The notes under the pieces were generated by a model. That model was not told the origin of the DNA. It saw only the letters and a list, made by a program, of their open reading frames with translations, and did not search any database. From Bacillaceae bacterium JMAK1 (GTDB lineage Bacteria; Bacillota; Bacilli; Bacillales; Marinococcaceae): a stretch of 64,000 nucleotides of DNA. A program made the position numbers and the translations under genes. Position 1 is the stretch's first letter. Each line of letters begins with the position of its first letter. Positions 15,982 to 23,452 of the stretch are shown one piece after another. Location of the stretch: positions 744,001-808,000 of the forward strand of contig JIBW01000002.1 in NCBI GenBank assembly GCA_012970285.1, written 5' to 3'.

Positions 15982-16617
15982 TTAGGAAATCGTAATGGTC
16001 ATCGCTTCGTCGTAATCAATAAAGAGCTGATAGTCTTTATGCCACATTTCCTTGAGCCAAAGAACCATATCATGTAATTCTGAATTCGTACTTTTTAAGA
16101 ACTCGTCTAGCCCCTCAATCTCATCTACTTTCGAAAGACACCATGTAGGGTCTGGCAATCGCTCCATTTGTTCTTTGTCTTCTTTAGACAATTGGTTACT
16201 ATAAAAGTAGTCCATGAATCCTGGAAGGACGTCCGAGAATACGATCCCTTCTTTTTCAAACATCGATTTCAACTTCATTGTATTTGGGAATTGTAAATAA
16301 TTTACTTCCCAATCTTCTTCTTCGACATTAACACTATAGTAAGGAAATTGCGGTCGGCCCAATAAAATATCCATGAAAGTTTTTTTAGGTGTTACATCTT
16401 GAAATGAAAAATTACGAAATGCGTGGATGCTTACCCAACTTTCTTCTTGCATTTGATTAAGGTCGAACTTTTTCTTATATTGTTTTTCTAACAGTTGTTC
16501 AATATCGTAAATAACAGTTTGTAATTTCTGCTTTTCAGAATGTGAAAGCGTATCAACGATTTGTTTCGTTCTTAATTGTGTTAAATCTTCATATAATTGC
16601 TCGTTCTGATTACTCAT
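15982..16617 (-). CDS. Unknown protein, paralogue B
   Basis: A 211-aa soluble protein, paralogue of the gene at 15130-15792. Shared features are the N-terminal charged helix, EES.WVSIHAFRN in the first third, VLPGF followed by an acidic helix, and the C-terminal DMVLWLKEMWHKDYQ. Overall identity looks moderate, so the duplication is not recent. The ATG at 16617 follows TTAGGAGGCGCTT. Codon use looks a little more AT-rich than in the metabolic genes to the left. No function can be given. Confidence 0.75.
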   Translation of the reverse strand: MSNQNEQLYEDLTQLRTKQIVDTLSHSEKQKLQTVIYDIEQLLEKQYKKKFDLNQMQEESWVSIHAFRNFSFQDVTPKKTFMDILLGRPQFPYYSVNVEEEDWEVNYLQFPNTMKLKSMFEKEGIVFSDVLPGFMDYFYSNQLSKEDKEQMERLPDPTWCLSKVDEIEGLDEFLKSTNSELHDMVLWLKEMWHKDYQLFIDYDEAMTITIS

Positions 16618-16887
16618 GTTAAAAGCGCCTCCTAAGTATGATACCCTCTACTATTTTCGGAGTATTTTTAATAAGAAGTCAACCATTTGCCTACAAGTCC
16701 GTTCTTTAGTAACGTAAAATTGAACTAGTTCCTTGTTGTCGAATGACTTTAAGCCTACGAAAGTAACAGTAATCAACAAAAGGATGATAAGATTCACTAG
16801 CGGAAAATGTAGCTGTACACATCAGTATTACCTTAAGATTTTTCTTATCAGACTAGTTATTTTGAATAATACAAGGAGGTATATGAG

Positions 16888-17592
16888 ATGCCTAACACAC
16901 AAAATCCAATCATTGTAGAATTTCCTTTAAGGGGAGAATGGTATTCTCCTAACACGCCTGGGTCAAAAATTCCGAGTCATGGCACTAACAACTTAGGGTC
17001 AAGGTATGCTTTTGATTTTGTACAAGTAAATTGGGAGAGAAAGGGTTGGCCGGCTTATCGTGTTAGTTTGGCACACTATTTACTTTTCGGGGTTCCAATA
17101 GATCAATACTATTGTTGGGGAGAAAATATATACGCTCCTTGTGATGGAATTATCGTACAAGCAGCGGATGGTTATAAAGAACGTACAAGAACAAAATTGC
17201 TTTCAGATATGACTAACGCTTATAAGAATGCTCATCATTTTGATCCAAAAAAAGACGACATCCAATCAGTTGCTGGCAACTACATCATTATGGAATGCGC
17301 CAATCATGTTTATGCTGGGTTCGTCCACCTTCAAACAGGATCAATTCAGGTTTCGGTTGGGCAGTTGGTAAAAAAAGGTGAAGTTATTGGTAGAGTTGGT
17401 CATTCAGGTAATTCCTTTGCTCCACATTTGCATTTTCAATTTATGGACCGTACTGATATATCTACTGCAAAAGGATTACCTATTGCTTTTGAACAATACG
17501 AACTATTTAAAAATGGTCGATGGGAAAAAATAATTAATGGAATTCCGACAAACAAGGATCGAATAAGATTTCTAAAGTTAGACGAACGGTAA
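16888..17592 (+). CDS. M23 (LytM-type) metallopeptidase domain protein without signal peptide
   Basis: A 234-aa M23-family protein. The zinc ligands are visible as SHGTNNLGSRYAFDF (H31 and D43) and as HLHF near residue 185, with a further His in FVHLQ near 147. M23 enzymes usually cut peptidoglycan cross-links outside the cell, but this one has no signal peptide or anchor. It may be exported by another route, act on an unusual substrate, or be released by lysis. The ATG follows AAGGAGGT. The gap before it (16618-16887) shows no other gene. Confidence 0.8.
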   Translation: MPNTQNPIIVEFPLRGEWYSPNTPGSKIPSHGTNNLGSRYAFDFVQVNWERKGWPAYRVSLAHYLLFGVPIDQYYCWGENIYAPCDGIIVQAADGYKERTRTKLLSDMTNAYKNAHHFDPKKDDIQSVAGNYIIMECANHVYAGFVHLQTGSIQVSVGQLVKKGEVIGRVGHSGNSFAPHLHFQFMDRTDISTAKGLPIAFEQYELFKNGRWEKIINGIPTNKDRIRFLKLDER

Positions 17593-17744
17593 TAAATTTA
17601 AACTACAAAAAGTACTATTAGGAAAACGATCTTAGCGTTGCCACTCACGTTTTCTAACGATACTCCATGAAGAGGTTGATTACAAACTGAAGTAATTCTT
17701 TCATTTAAGTTGGATGAATTTTCTTAATCATCAATCACGCGCTT

Positions 17745-17800
17745 GAATTTGCAAATTAGATCAACAATCATGGGTGATCATCCATCTAATTCGCAAATTC
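17745..17800. repeat. Inverted repeat just downstream of the recombinase gene
   Basis: Arms GAATTTGCAAATTAGAT (17745-17761) and its complement (17784-17800) pair at 16 of 17 positions around a 22-bp spacer. An inner near-palindrome ATGGGTGATCATCCAT lies at 17770-17785. The right arm ends 2 bp from the recombinase stop. There is no T run, so a simple terminator is less likely. Confidence 0.6.
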
Positions 17801-17802
17801 GC

Positions 17803-18522
17803 TCATAGGTAAAAATCGTCCAAACTCTCGTCAATTTCATCTTGCCGAATTCCAATATAACGCTTCGTAATTTGCGGTGTTGAATGGTTAAAGATTTCTT
17901 GTAAAATCGCAACATCTTTCGTTTGATTGTAAAAGTGATAGCCTAAGCTTTTCCGCATGCTATGCGTTCCGATACTTTGAAGTCCTGCCCGATCAGCAGC
18001 TTTTCGAAGAATGCGATACGCCTGTACGCGACTAATTGGCTCCTTCGTCTTTTTAGAAGGAAACAGATAGTCTGTATTCGCCATCCCTTCAACATATTCA
18101 TGTATGTCTTGCTGTAATTCAAAATTGACTTTAAATCGGCGTGTCTTCCCGGTCTTCTTCTCAATGACTTCAATATGCTTACGGTTTAGAACGTCGTTCA
18201 CGCGTAAACCGATAAAATCACTAATTCGCATGCCTGTATTTAAACCGAGGGAAAACAAGAAATAGTTCCGTAAGCTATCGCGTTTTAATATTCGTTTCAT
18301 TAACTGGATATCATCACGATTACGAATTGGTTCAACGAGCTGCATCCCCTTTGTTCGTAAGGAATGATAATCACTCAGTTCAAGTGGCTTTTCACCGTTT
18401 TGTTTCTTTTTAGAAAGCTGGTGGATTCGCTTTTCTAGATGGTCTTTGCCGTAACGTTCATGTAGGCGTTCGTATTGTTCATCGGTTAAATAAACATACG
18501 GAGCTACTTCTCTCTTCTCCAC
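17803..18522 (-). CDS. Tyrosine recombinase (phage-integrase family)
   Basis: A 239-aa site-specific recombinase. All catalytic positions are present: R99 in GMRISD, K123 or K126 in KKTGK, H187 and R190 in HSMRK, H213 in FNHST and the nucleophile Y222 in KRYIGI. The N-terminal core-binding domain is short (about residues 10-80), and no arm-binding domain is seen, so it is a minimal integrase. No other phage or transposon genes lie nearby. The GTG start follows AGGAGGCG. Repeated TGTTACATTA boxes upstream and an inverted repeat downstream may be its DNA sites. Confidence 0.9.
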   Translation of the reverse strand: MEKREVAPYVYLTDEQYERLHERYGKDHLEKRIHQLSKKKQNGEKPLELSDYHSLRTKGMQLVEPIRNRDDIQLMKRILKRDSLRNYFLFSLGLNTGMRISDFIGLRVNDVLNRKHIEVIEKKTGKTRRFKVNFELQQDIHEYVEGMANTDYLFPSKKTKEPISRVQAYRILRKAADRAGLQSIGTHSMRKSLGYHFYNQTKDVAILQEIFNHSTPQITKRYIGIRQDEIDESLDDFYL

Positions 18523-18572
18523 AAAATCGCCTCCTATATTCAGATTACCTTAGAAGTAATGTGAACGCAATA

Positions 18573-18684
18573 TGTTACATTAGGATTCAACTGAAAACGT
18601 TCCAAATGCCTGATCATAACAACGGTTCTCTTTGTTCTTCATAGATTTATTCTAATGTAACAAAATAGATATTGTGTTACATTA
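18573..18684. repeat. Three copies of TGTTACATTA upstream of the recombinase
   Basis: The 10-mer occurs exactly at 18573-18582 (+), 18653-18662 (reverse) and 18675-18684 (+). The last two face each other with a 12-bp gap. A degenerate fourth copy (TAATGTGAAC) starts near 18558. They lie in the recombinase promoter region. Confidence 0.7.
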
Positions 18685-18689
18685 ATACG

Positions 18690-18728
18690 CATCAAAAAAA
18701 CACACATAGAACATTGCTATGTGTGTTT
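18690..18728 (-). terminator. Terminator after the permease gene
   Basis: AAACACACATAG and its exact complement form a 12-bp stem with a 7-nt loop; the minus strand then has a run of seven T. Confidence 0.85.
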
Positions 18729-18732
18729 AAAT

Positions 18733-20064
18733 TTAAGGAATGAGGATCAATAAGCCAACTGCTATTACTGCAAACAGCAACGCAAATGGTAAATTCGTAA
18801 GCATAACTCGGTATGGATTCTGGTTCGTATGACGGGCGGTCATCGTTACGACAATTCCATAAGGAGACATCGTAAACGTTGCTAATGCACTGACGATATA
18901 CATTACGGTAAGTTCGATTGGCATGCCTGGTTGTAAGATCGGTGCCACGATTTCATGAACTAAAACCATTGATGCAATCGGGTGAATTCCGATTAGTGCT
19001 AAGGAATAAAAACTTAATGGGATTAACAACAATAAGACGTACGGATGCTCTTCAAATGCCCGTAAAGGTTCTTGTACGATGGTAAGTAATTCGGTTTGAT
19101 TTAAGATTCCTGTAAACCAACCGAGTGACATAAATAGCACAAGGAACGGATGAATCCCCGTTTTCAGTTGTTTCCCTAACGCACTTTGTCCGTTTGCTAC
19201 GAAGGGTTTTGCTTGCCCAAAGAGCAACGTCCAAGTAAACGAAAACAGTGGAATCAGTAAAATAACCGTGAGTAAAAAAGAAAGCTGTAACCACTCTCCG
19301 ATTAATGTAACGAGAAGTAAAAAGACGACAACAGCCGTTACGAGTGAACCTTTCGACCTTCCCTTTGCATTCGTATAATCGTTGATTTGATTCAGGCTTG
19401 TCCCTTTTAATACGCGAGGCCGGATCATTTCAATGAGTGTCATCGTAACGGACAATAACAATAAATAAGGTAACAATGAGAAATAGCTCTCCCCTGTTAA
19501 CCCGATCGCGGTTACGACCATAATTTCCATTGGCATCCAAACGAGTGCTAACGCATAAGCACGAAGTGTTGATTTGCTAATGATGCTGTTTCGTGTCTTT
19601 TTTGGTAGCTCAGATAGATGATCATTTAACGTGTTTTGCAACAAAGGTAAAATTGAGAAATTCATAAATGGAACGAACCCATAGGTCGTTAACAAGGCGC
19701 GGTTTTCAACTTTCCCTGTCGTGTTTGCGCGTTTAAAAAGCCAAGCGTTAACGTTTCGATCATAATAAAGGGTTTCAATTGCTGCTTGCATGAGAGGAAC
19801 GATTGCTACAAACACGACGAGCGTCAAATTACTCGAGAACAATTGCGGCAACTCATTGAAAGAAATAGTACTAAACGGTAATAACACGGCACCAATAACT
19901 AAAAAAGCAAGTCCCATCCCTTTGAAGAGACGATTACTTCTGTAAAATGAATAAAAAAACATCGGTAGACTTAGAATTCCACATAGTGATAATAAGAGAG
20001 TCGATTCTAACGCCAATCCGATAAAAACAATACTAAGTACAATAGCATAATACAAGCGTTGCAA
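18733..20064 (-). CDS. Polytopic membrane permease, family uncertain
   Basis: A 443-aa protein with about twelve hydrophobic segments. Two similar halves each contain a motif near a re-entrant region (TLRAYALALVWMPMEIMV and IGIHPIASMVLVHEIV), an arrangement like that of the ion transporter superfamily of organic-anion and Na+ carriers. I do not recognise the exact family. Translation starts at TTG 20064 after GGAGGGAG. It is divergent from a nucleoside or base deaminase gene, which raises the possibility of a nucleobase-related substrate, but this is only context. Confidence 0.65.
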   Translation of the reverse strand: MQRLYYAIVLSIVFIGLALESTLLLSLCGILSLPMFFYSFYRSNRLFKGMGLAFLVIGAVLLPFSTISFNELPQLFSSNLTLVVFVAIVPLMQAAIETLYYDRNVNAWLFKRANTTGKVENRALLTTYGFVPFMNFSILPLLQNTLNDHLSELPKKTRNSIISKSTLRAYALALVWMPMEIMVVTAIGLTGESYFSLLPYLLLLSVTMTLIEMIRPRVLKGTSLNQINDYTNAKGRSKGSLVTAVVVFLLLVTLIGEWLQLSFLLTVILLIPLFSFTWTLLFGQAKPFVANGQSALGKQLKTGIHPFLVLFMSLGWFTGILNQTELLTIVQEPLRAFEEHPYVLLLLIPLSFYSLALIGIHPIASMVLVHEIVAPILQPGMPIELTVMYIVSALATFTMSPYGIVVTMTARHTNQNPYRVMLTNLPFALLFAVIAVGLLILIP

Positions 20065-20164
20065 ACTTCTCCCTCCAGTGTTGAATGAGATGACATTGGT
20101 GACGGTTTATTTTACCATAACATTAATAAAGGCAACCAAATGAACTCGATAAGGAGATGTTTCT

Positions 20165-20635
20165 TTGATTACCGAACAAGATTATACGTATTTAGAACGA
20201 TGCGTAACGCTTGCAGCTATCGCATTGGAAAAAGGAAACGAACCTTTTGGCTCACTACTCGTATCCGGAGACGGTGAAGTGTTGTTTAAAGATTATAATC
20301 AAACCTCAAGTGGAGGTCCAACGAAGCACCCGGAATTTGCGATTGCTCAATTTGCTGCCATTCATTTAAGTGAACAAGAACGTAAAAAAGCTACGGTGTA
20401 CACTTCTGGTGAACATTGTCCGATGTGTGCATCCGCTCATGGTCTTGCTGGATTAGGTCGCATCGTCTACGCTAGCTCGAGCGCACAATTACGGGAATGG
20501 CGAAAAGAATGGGGACAACAAGCAGGTAACGTAAAGCCTTTAGCGATTCAAGACGTGTTAGTACAAGCAAACGTCGATGGTCCTGTACAAGAACTAAGTG
20601 AACAAATCAAAAGACTCCATAAAGAGAAACATTAA
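20165..20635 (+). CDS. Nucleoside/nucleobase deaminase (CDA fold)
   Basis: A 156-aa zinc deaminase of the cytidine/guanine deaminase superfamily. The zinc and catalytic motifs are KHPEFAI (HxE) at about residues 58-64 and HCPMCASAHG (PCxxC type) at about 85-94. Members act on guanine, cytosine or small pterins; this sequence has HPE, where guanine deaminases usually have HAE. The start is TTG 20165, 8 nt after AAGGAG. It is divergent from the permease and followed by an SDR gene after an 80-bp gap. Confidence 0.8.
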   Translation: MITEQDYTYLERCVTLAAIALEKGNEPFGSLLVSGDGEVLFKDYNQTSSGGPTKHPEFAIAQFAAIHLSEQERKKATVYTSGEHCPMCASAHGLAGLGRIVYASSSAQLREWRKEWGQQAGNVKPLAIQDVLVQANVDGPVQELSEQIKRLHKEKH

Positions 20636-20714
20636 TTCACCAGTGGCCATGTTTACAGCAATTCTTGGACGGGTATTGAGGTTCATTAGCCGTTAATTGA
20701 GGAGATGGATCGAT

Positions 20715-21452
20715 ATGACACGATTACAAAACAAAATTGCCGTCGTAACAGGTGCTACGAGCGGCATTGGGTTAGGCATAGCAAAGCAATTTAGCAAGGA
20801 AGGCGCAACCGTGATTGCAACCGATCTTCAGCCAGGGAACATCGATGAGGAAGTACCAGAGGCGACGTTTATGCGGTTGGATGTTTCTTCTGAAGAAGAC
20901 TGGAAACAAGTTGTCAAAAGCGTGATTGAAGAACATCAGACCATTGATATTCTCGTCAATAATGCAGGCATACATTTTCCTGATAAATTGCTAGAAACTT
21001 CTCTTGACGATTACAACCGAATGATGGATACAAATGCGACGAGTGTATTTTTAGGAATGAAAGAAGTCGTGCCCCATATGCAAAGAAACGAAAACGGTTC
21101 AATTATTAACATTGTAAGCTTGGCAGCGTTAACAGGTAGTGGCGCGGCAAGAGGAAATGGTACAGCTTATAGCGCGGCAAAAGGTGCTGTTCGTGCCCTT
21201 ACAAACCACGCTGCCAATCATTTTGCAAAAGACAGAATCCGCGTAAATGCCATTTTCCCAGGGCCGATCAAAACTCCTATTATGGGGGAGCGCCAACATA
21301 CGATTGAAGAAAACAATCGAGACGTTGTCCCCCTACCACCTCATCATGGAGAACCGATTGACATTGCCCACGGCGCCGTTTATTTTGCCTCTGATGAATC
21401 CCGCTTTGTCACGGGTGATGAATTGGTTATTGATGGTGGGTCTGTTCGTTAA
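20715..21452 (+). CDS. SDR-family oxidoreductase
   Basis: A classical short-chain dehydrogenase of 245 aa. The cofactor motif TGATSGIGLGIAKQ is at residues about 12-25, NNAG near 84, and the catalytic YSAAKGAVRA near 154. The acidic residue in ATDLQP suggests NAD(H) preference. FPGPIKTPIM and GDELVIDGGSV are standard C-terminal motifs. The start was set at ATG 20715, 10 nt after GAGGAG. The substrate is unknown. Confidence 0.88.
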   Translation: MTRLQNKIAVVTGATSGIGLGIAKQFSKEGATVIATDLQPGNIDEEVPEATFMRLDVSSEEDWKQVVKSVIEEHQTIDILVNNAGIHFPDKLLETSLDDYNRMMDTNATSVFLGMKEVVPHMQRNENGSIINIVSLAALTGSGAARGNGTAYSAAKGAVRALTNHAANHFAKDRIRVNAIFPGPIKTPIMGERQHTIEENNRDVVPLPPHHGEPIDIAHGAVYFASDESRFVTGDELVIDGGSVR

Positions 21453-21458
21453 CACAAC

Positions 21459-21501
21459 AAACAAGAAAACCCTGGTTCAGTGAACCGGGGTTTTCTTGTT
21501 T
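21459..21501 (+). terminator. Terminator after the SDR gene
   Basis: A long stem, AACAAGAAAACCC pairing with GGGGTTTTCTTGTT, with an inner GGTTCA/TGAACC stem. Confidence 0.9.
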
Positions 21502-21595
21502 AGTCTTTCCTTTGCTTAACGCGTAATTACTGCACTCTATGAACCAATTGGTACAAACCTGAATAGTTTAATAAAAACTGTGAAAGGTGTGTACG

Positions 21596-22612
21596 ATGAA
21601 TAAATGTCAGCCGATTCGAATCAATAACAACCTAATCAATGGACCTGGAAATGTTCCAATCCCCCCGAACCCAACGTTACCACCGAGTCCAACTTCCCCA
21701 ACAATGCCAGAAGTACCACGATTTTTGTACGTTACAAACTTACAGCAAGCAACTACTTCAGTAATTAATACAATTACTGGGGAACAAATTGCAGATCCAA
21801 TACCGGTTAGTGTATATCCTATTGCTATTGCATATAATCCGGTGACTGAACTTGCCTATGTTGCGAATACAAACACGGATGACGTGTCTGTTATTGATAC
21901 GACTACGAATACAGCCTTACCAAATCGTATACCCGTCGGTTCATTTCCCGACGGTTTTGCCGTCAATTCTGTCACAAATCGAATCTATGTCGTTAATTCC
22001 AACAGTTACAATGTTTCTGTTATTGATGGTGCAACGAATACAGTGGTCGCTACAGTTCCAGTAGGGACACTACCGTCTTTTGCAGCGGTAAACCCAGCAA
22101 CGAATCAAATTTTAGTTACGAATACAGCTAGCAATGACGTTACCGTCATTGACGGAAGCACGAATACGTCATTAACCCCAACGATCCCTGTTGGTGAGGA
22201 TCCTTACGGCATTGCATATAATCCAACGACAAATCAATTTTTTGTTGCAAATAATACGAGCAATACAGTATCAGTCATTGATGGCGCATCACTTCGTGTT
22301 ATTGCGACAATTCCAGTTGGTGTGCAACCTTATGCTATTGACATTAACCCGATTACGAATCTCATATACGTAACGATATTAGTGGATGATGCTCTTGCTG
22401 TGATTGACGGAGCGACACTTACTCTAATTGATACAATTCCAATCGGGGATGCACCATTCGATCTTGCTGTTGATCCTACTGAGAATCGAATATATGTCTT
22501 GAATAGTCTTGATGACCAAATTGTTGTCCTTGATGGAGCAACGAATACCATTCTACCGTTTGTTTATAGAACTGGTCGCCAGCCGTATAGCATCATCGTA
22601 AAGTACCCGTAA
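21596..22612 (+). CDS. YVTN beta-propeller protein with proline-rich leader
   Basis: A 338-aa protein. After residue 40 it consists of about seven repeats of some 42 residues with cores such as (V/I)YVxNxxSxxVSVIDGATN and TIPVGxxPYGIAxNPxT, the YVTN/NHL-type propeller pattern. The first 40 residues are unusual: NNNLINGPGNVPIPP followed by PTLPPSPTSPT. This resembles the leader that targets BclA-type proteins to the exosporium (LIGPTLPPIPP type). No Sec signal peptide is seen. ATG 21596 was chosen, 6 nt after AAAGGTG. A surface protein of the spore is a good guess. Confidence 0.8.
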   Translation: MNKCQPIRINNNLINGPGNVPIPPNPTLPPSPTSPTMPEVPRFLYVTNLQQATTSVINTITGEQIADPIPVSVYPIAIAYNPVTELAYVANTNTDDVSVIDTTTNTALPNRIPVGSFPDGFAVNSVTNRIYVVNSNSYNVSVIDGATNTVVATVPVGTLPSFAAVNPATNQILVTNTASNDVTVIDGSTNTSLTPTIPVGEDPYGIAYNPTTNQFFVANNTSNTVSVIDGASLRVIATIPVGVQPYAIDINPITNLIYVTILVDDALAVIDGATLTLIDTIPIGDAPFDLAVDPTENRIYVLNSLDDQIVVLDGATNTILPFVYRTGRQPYSIIVKYP

Positions 22613-22628
22613 ACCTTCTCGTGGTAAC

Positions 22629-22666
22629 AGAAAAAGTACAATGCATTTTGCATTGTACTTTTTCTA
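22629..22666. terminator. Bidirectional terminator
   Basis: A perfect 17-bp stem (AGAAAAAGTACAATGCA and complement) with a 3-nt loop lies between the convergent propeller and HAD genes and has A and T runs on both sides. Confidence 0.9.
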
Positions 22667-23437
22667 TACATTTAGCAACTCACGAACACTAGTGAGCGTT
22701 GTTTGCGGCACGATTAATGATTTCTCGAGGATATCTGTCGTCGTTACACCCGTTAAAACGAGCACGCTATGCCAATTGGCGTCATTGGCCATCTTGATGT
22801 CGGTTTCTAAACGATCACCGACCATATAACAAGATGTTGCAGGTAGTCCAACGGCGTCTTGAATGACACTTGTTGTAATGCTCGATGGTTTACCTGCAAT
22901 TTCTGTAATTTCCTCCCCAGTTGCTCCTTCAATTGCGCCTATGATTGCACCGCAATCTGGAATTGCTCCTCCTTCAATTGGACACGTCCGATCTGGATTT
23001 GTCGCAATGAATGTAGCGCCATTTTGATAGGCAACATACGCCTGTTTCAACTTTTTATACGTGAAGTCCCGATCCCAAGAGACGACGACGATTGTCGCTT
23101 CAGTTGCTTGAAATGTGAGAGGGATGTTCGCGTTTTGTAATTCTTCGTATAACGGTGCTTCTCCAATAACAAATACGCGGTCTTTAGACGTTAAACAATT
23201 CTTTAAGTGCCGCGCTAATATATAATTCGAGTTATAAATCTCATCAACCTTTACATCAATTGAAAGTACTGCTAACTTCCGTTTAAACTCGAGTCTTGTA
23301 AAGAGTGGATTGTTCGACATAAACAGAACGCGATCGCCACGCTCTCGAAGTGTACGAATGGTCTTTGCAGCACCTGGAATCTCTTTATTCCCTAAATAAA
23401 TCGTGCCGTCCAAATCAAAGATGTATCCTCGTTGCAT
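22664..23437 (-). CDS. HAD-IIA family phosphatase (NagD/AraL-like)
   Basis: A 257-aa HAD phosphatase. Motif I is FDLDGTIYLG (residues 7-16), motif II is MSNNP, motif III includes K in AGKPSS, and motif IV is GDRLETDIKM. The family dephosphorylates small sugar or polyol phosphates and p-nitrophenyl phosphate. It ends a four-gene minus-strand operon with an ABC importer and starts 15 bp after the permease. Context with glpP and a glycerophosphodiesterase suggests a glycerol-phosphate-like substrate, which is inference. Confidence 0.85.
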   Translation of the reverse strand: MQRGYIFDLDGTIYLGNKEIPGAAKTIRTLRERGDRVLFMSNNPLFTRLEFKRKLAVLSIDVKVDEIYNSNYILARHLKNCLTSKDRVFVIGEAPLYEELQNANIPLTFQATEATIVVVSWDRDFTYKKLKQAYVAYQNGATFIATNPDRTCPIEGGAIPDCGAIIGAIEGATGEEITEIAGKPSSITTSVIQDAVGLPATSCYMVGDRLETDIKMANDANWHSVLVLTGVTTTDILEKSLIVPQTTLTSVRELLNV

Positions 23438-23452
23438 CCCACTCCTCCTTTG

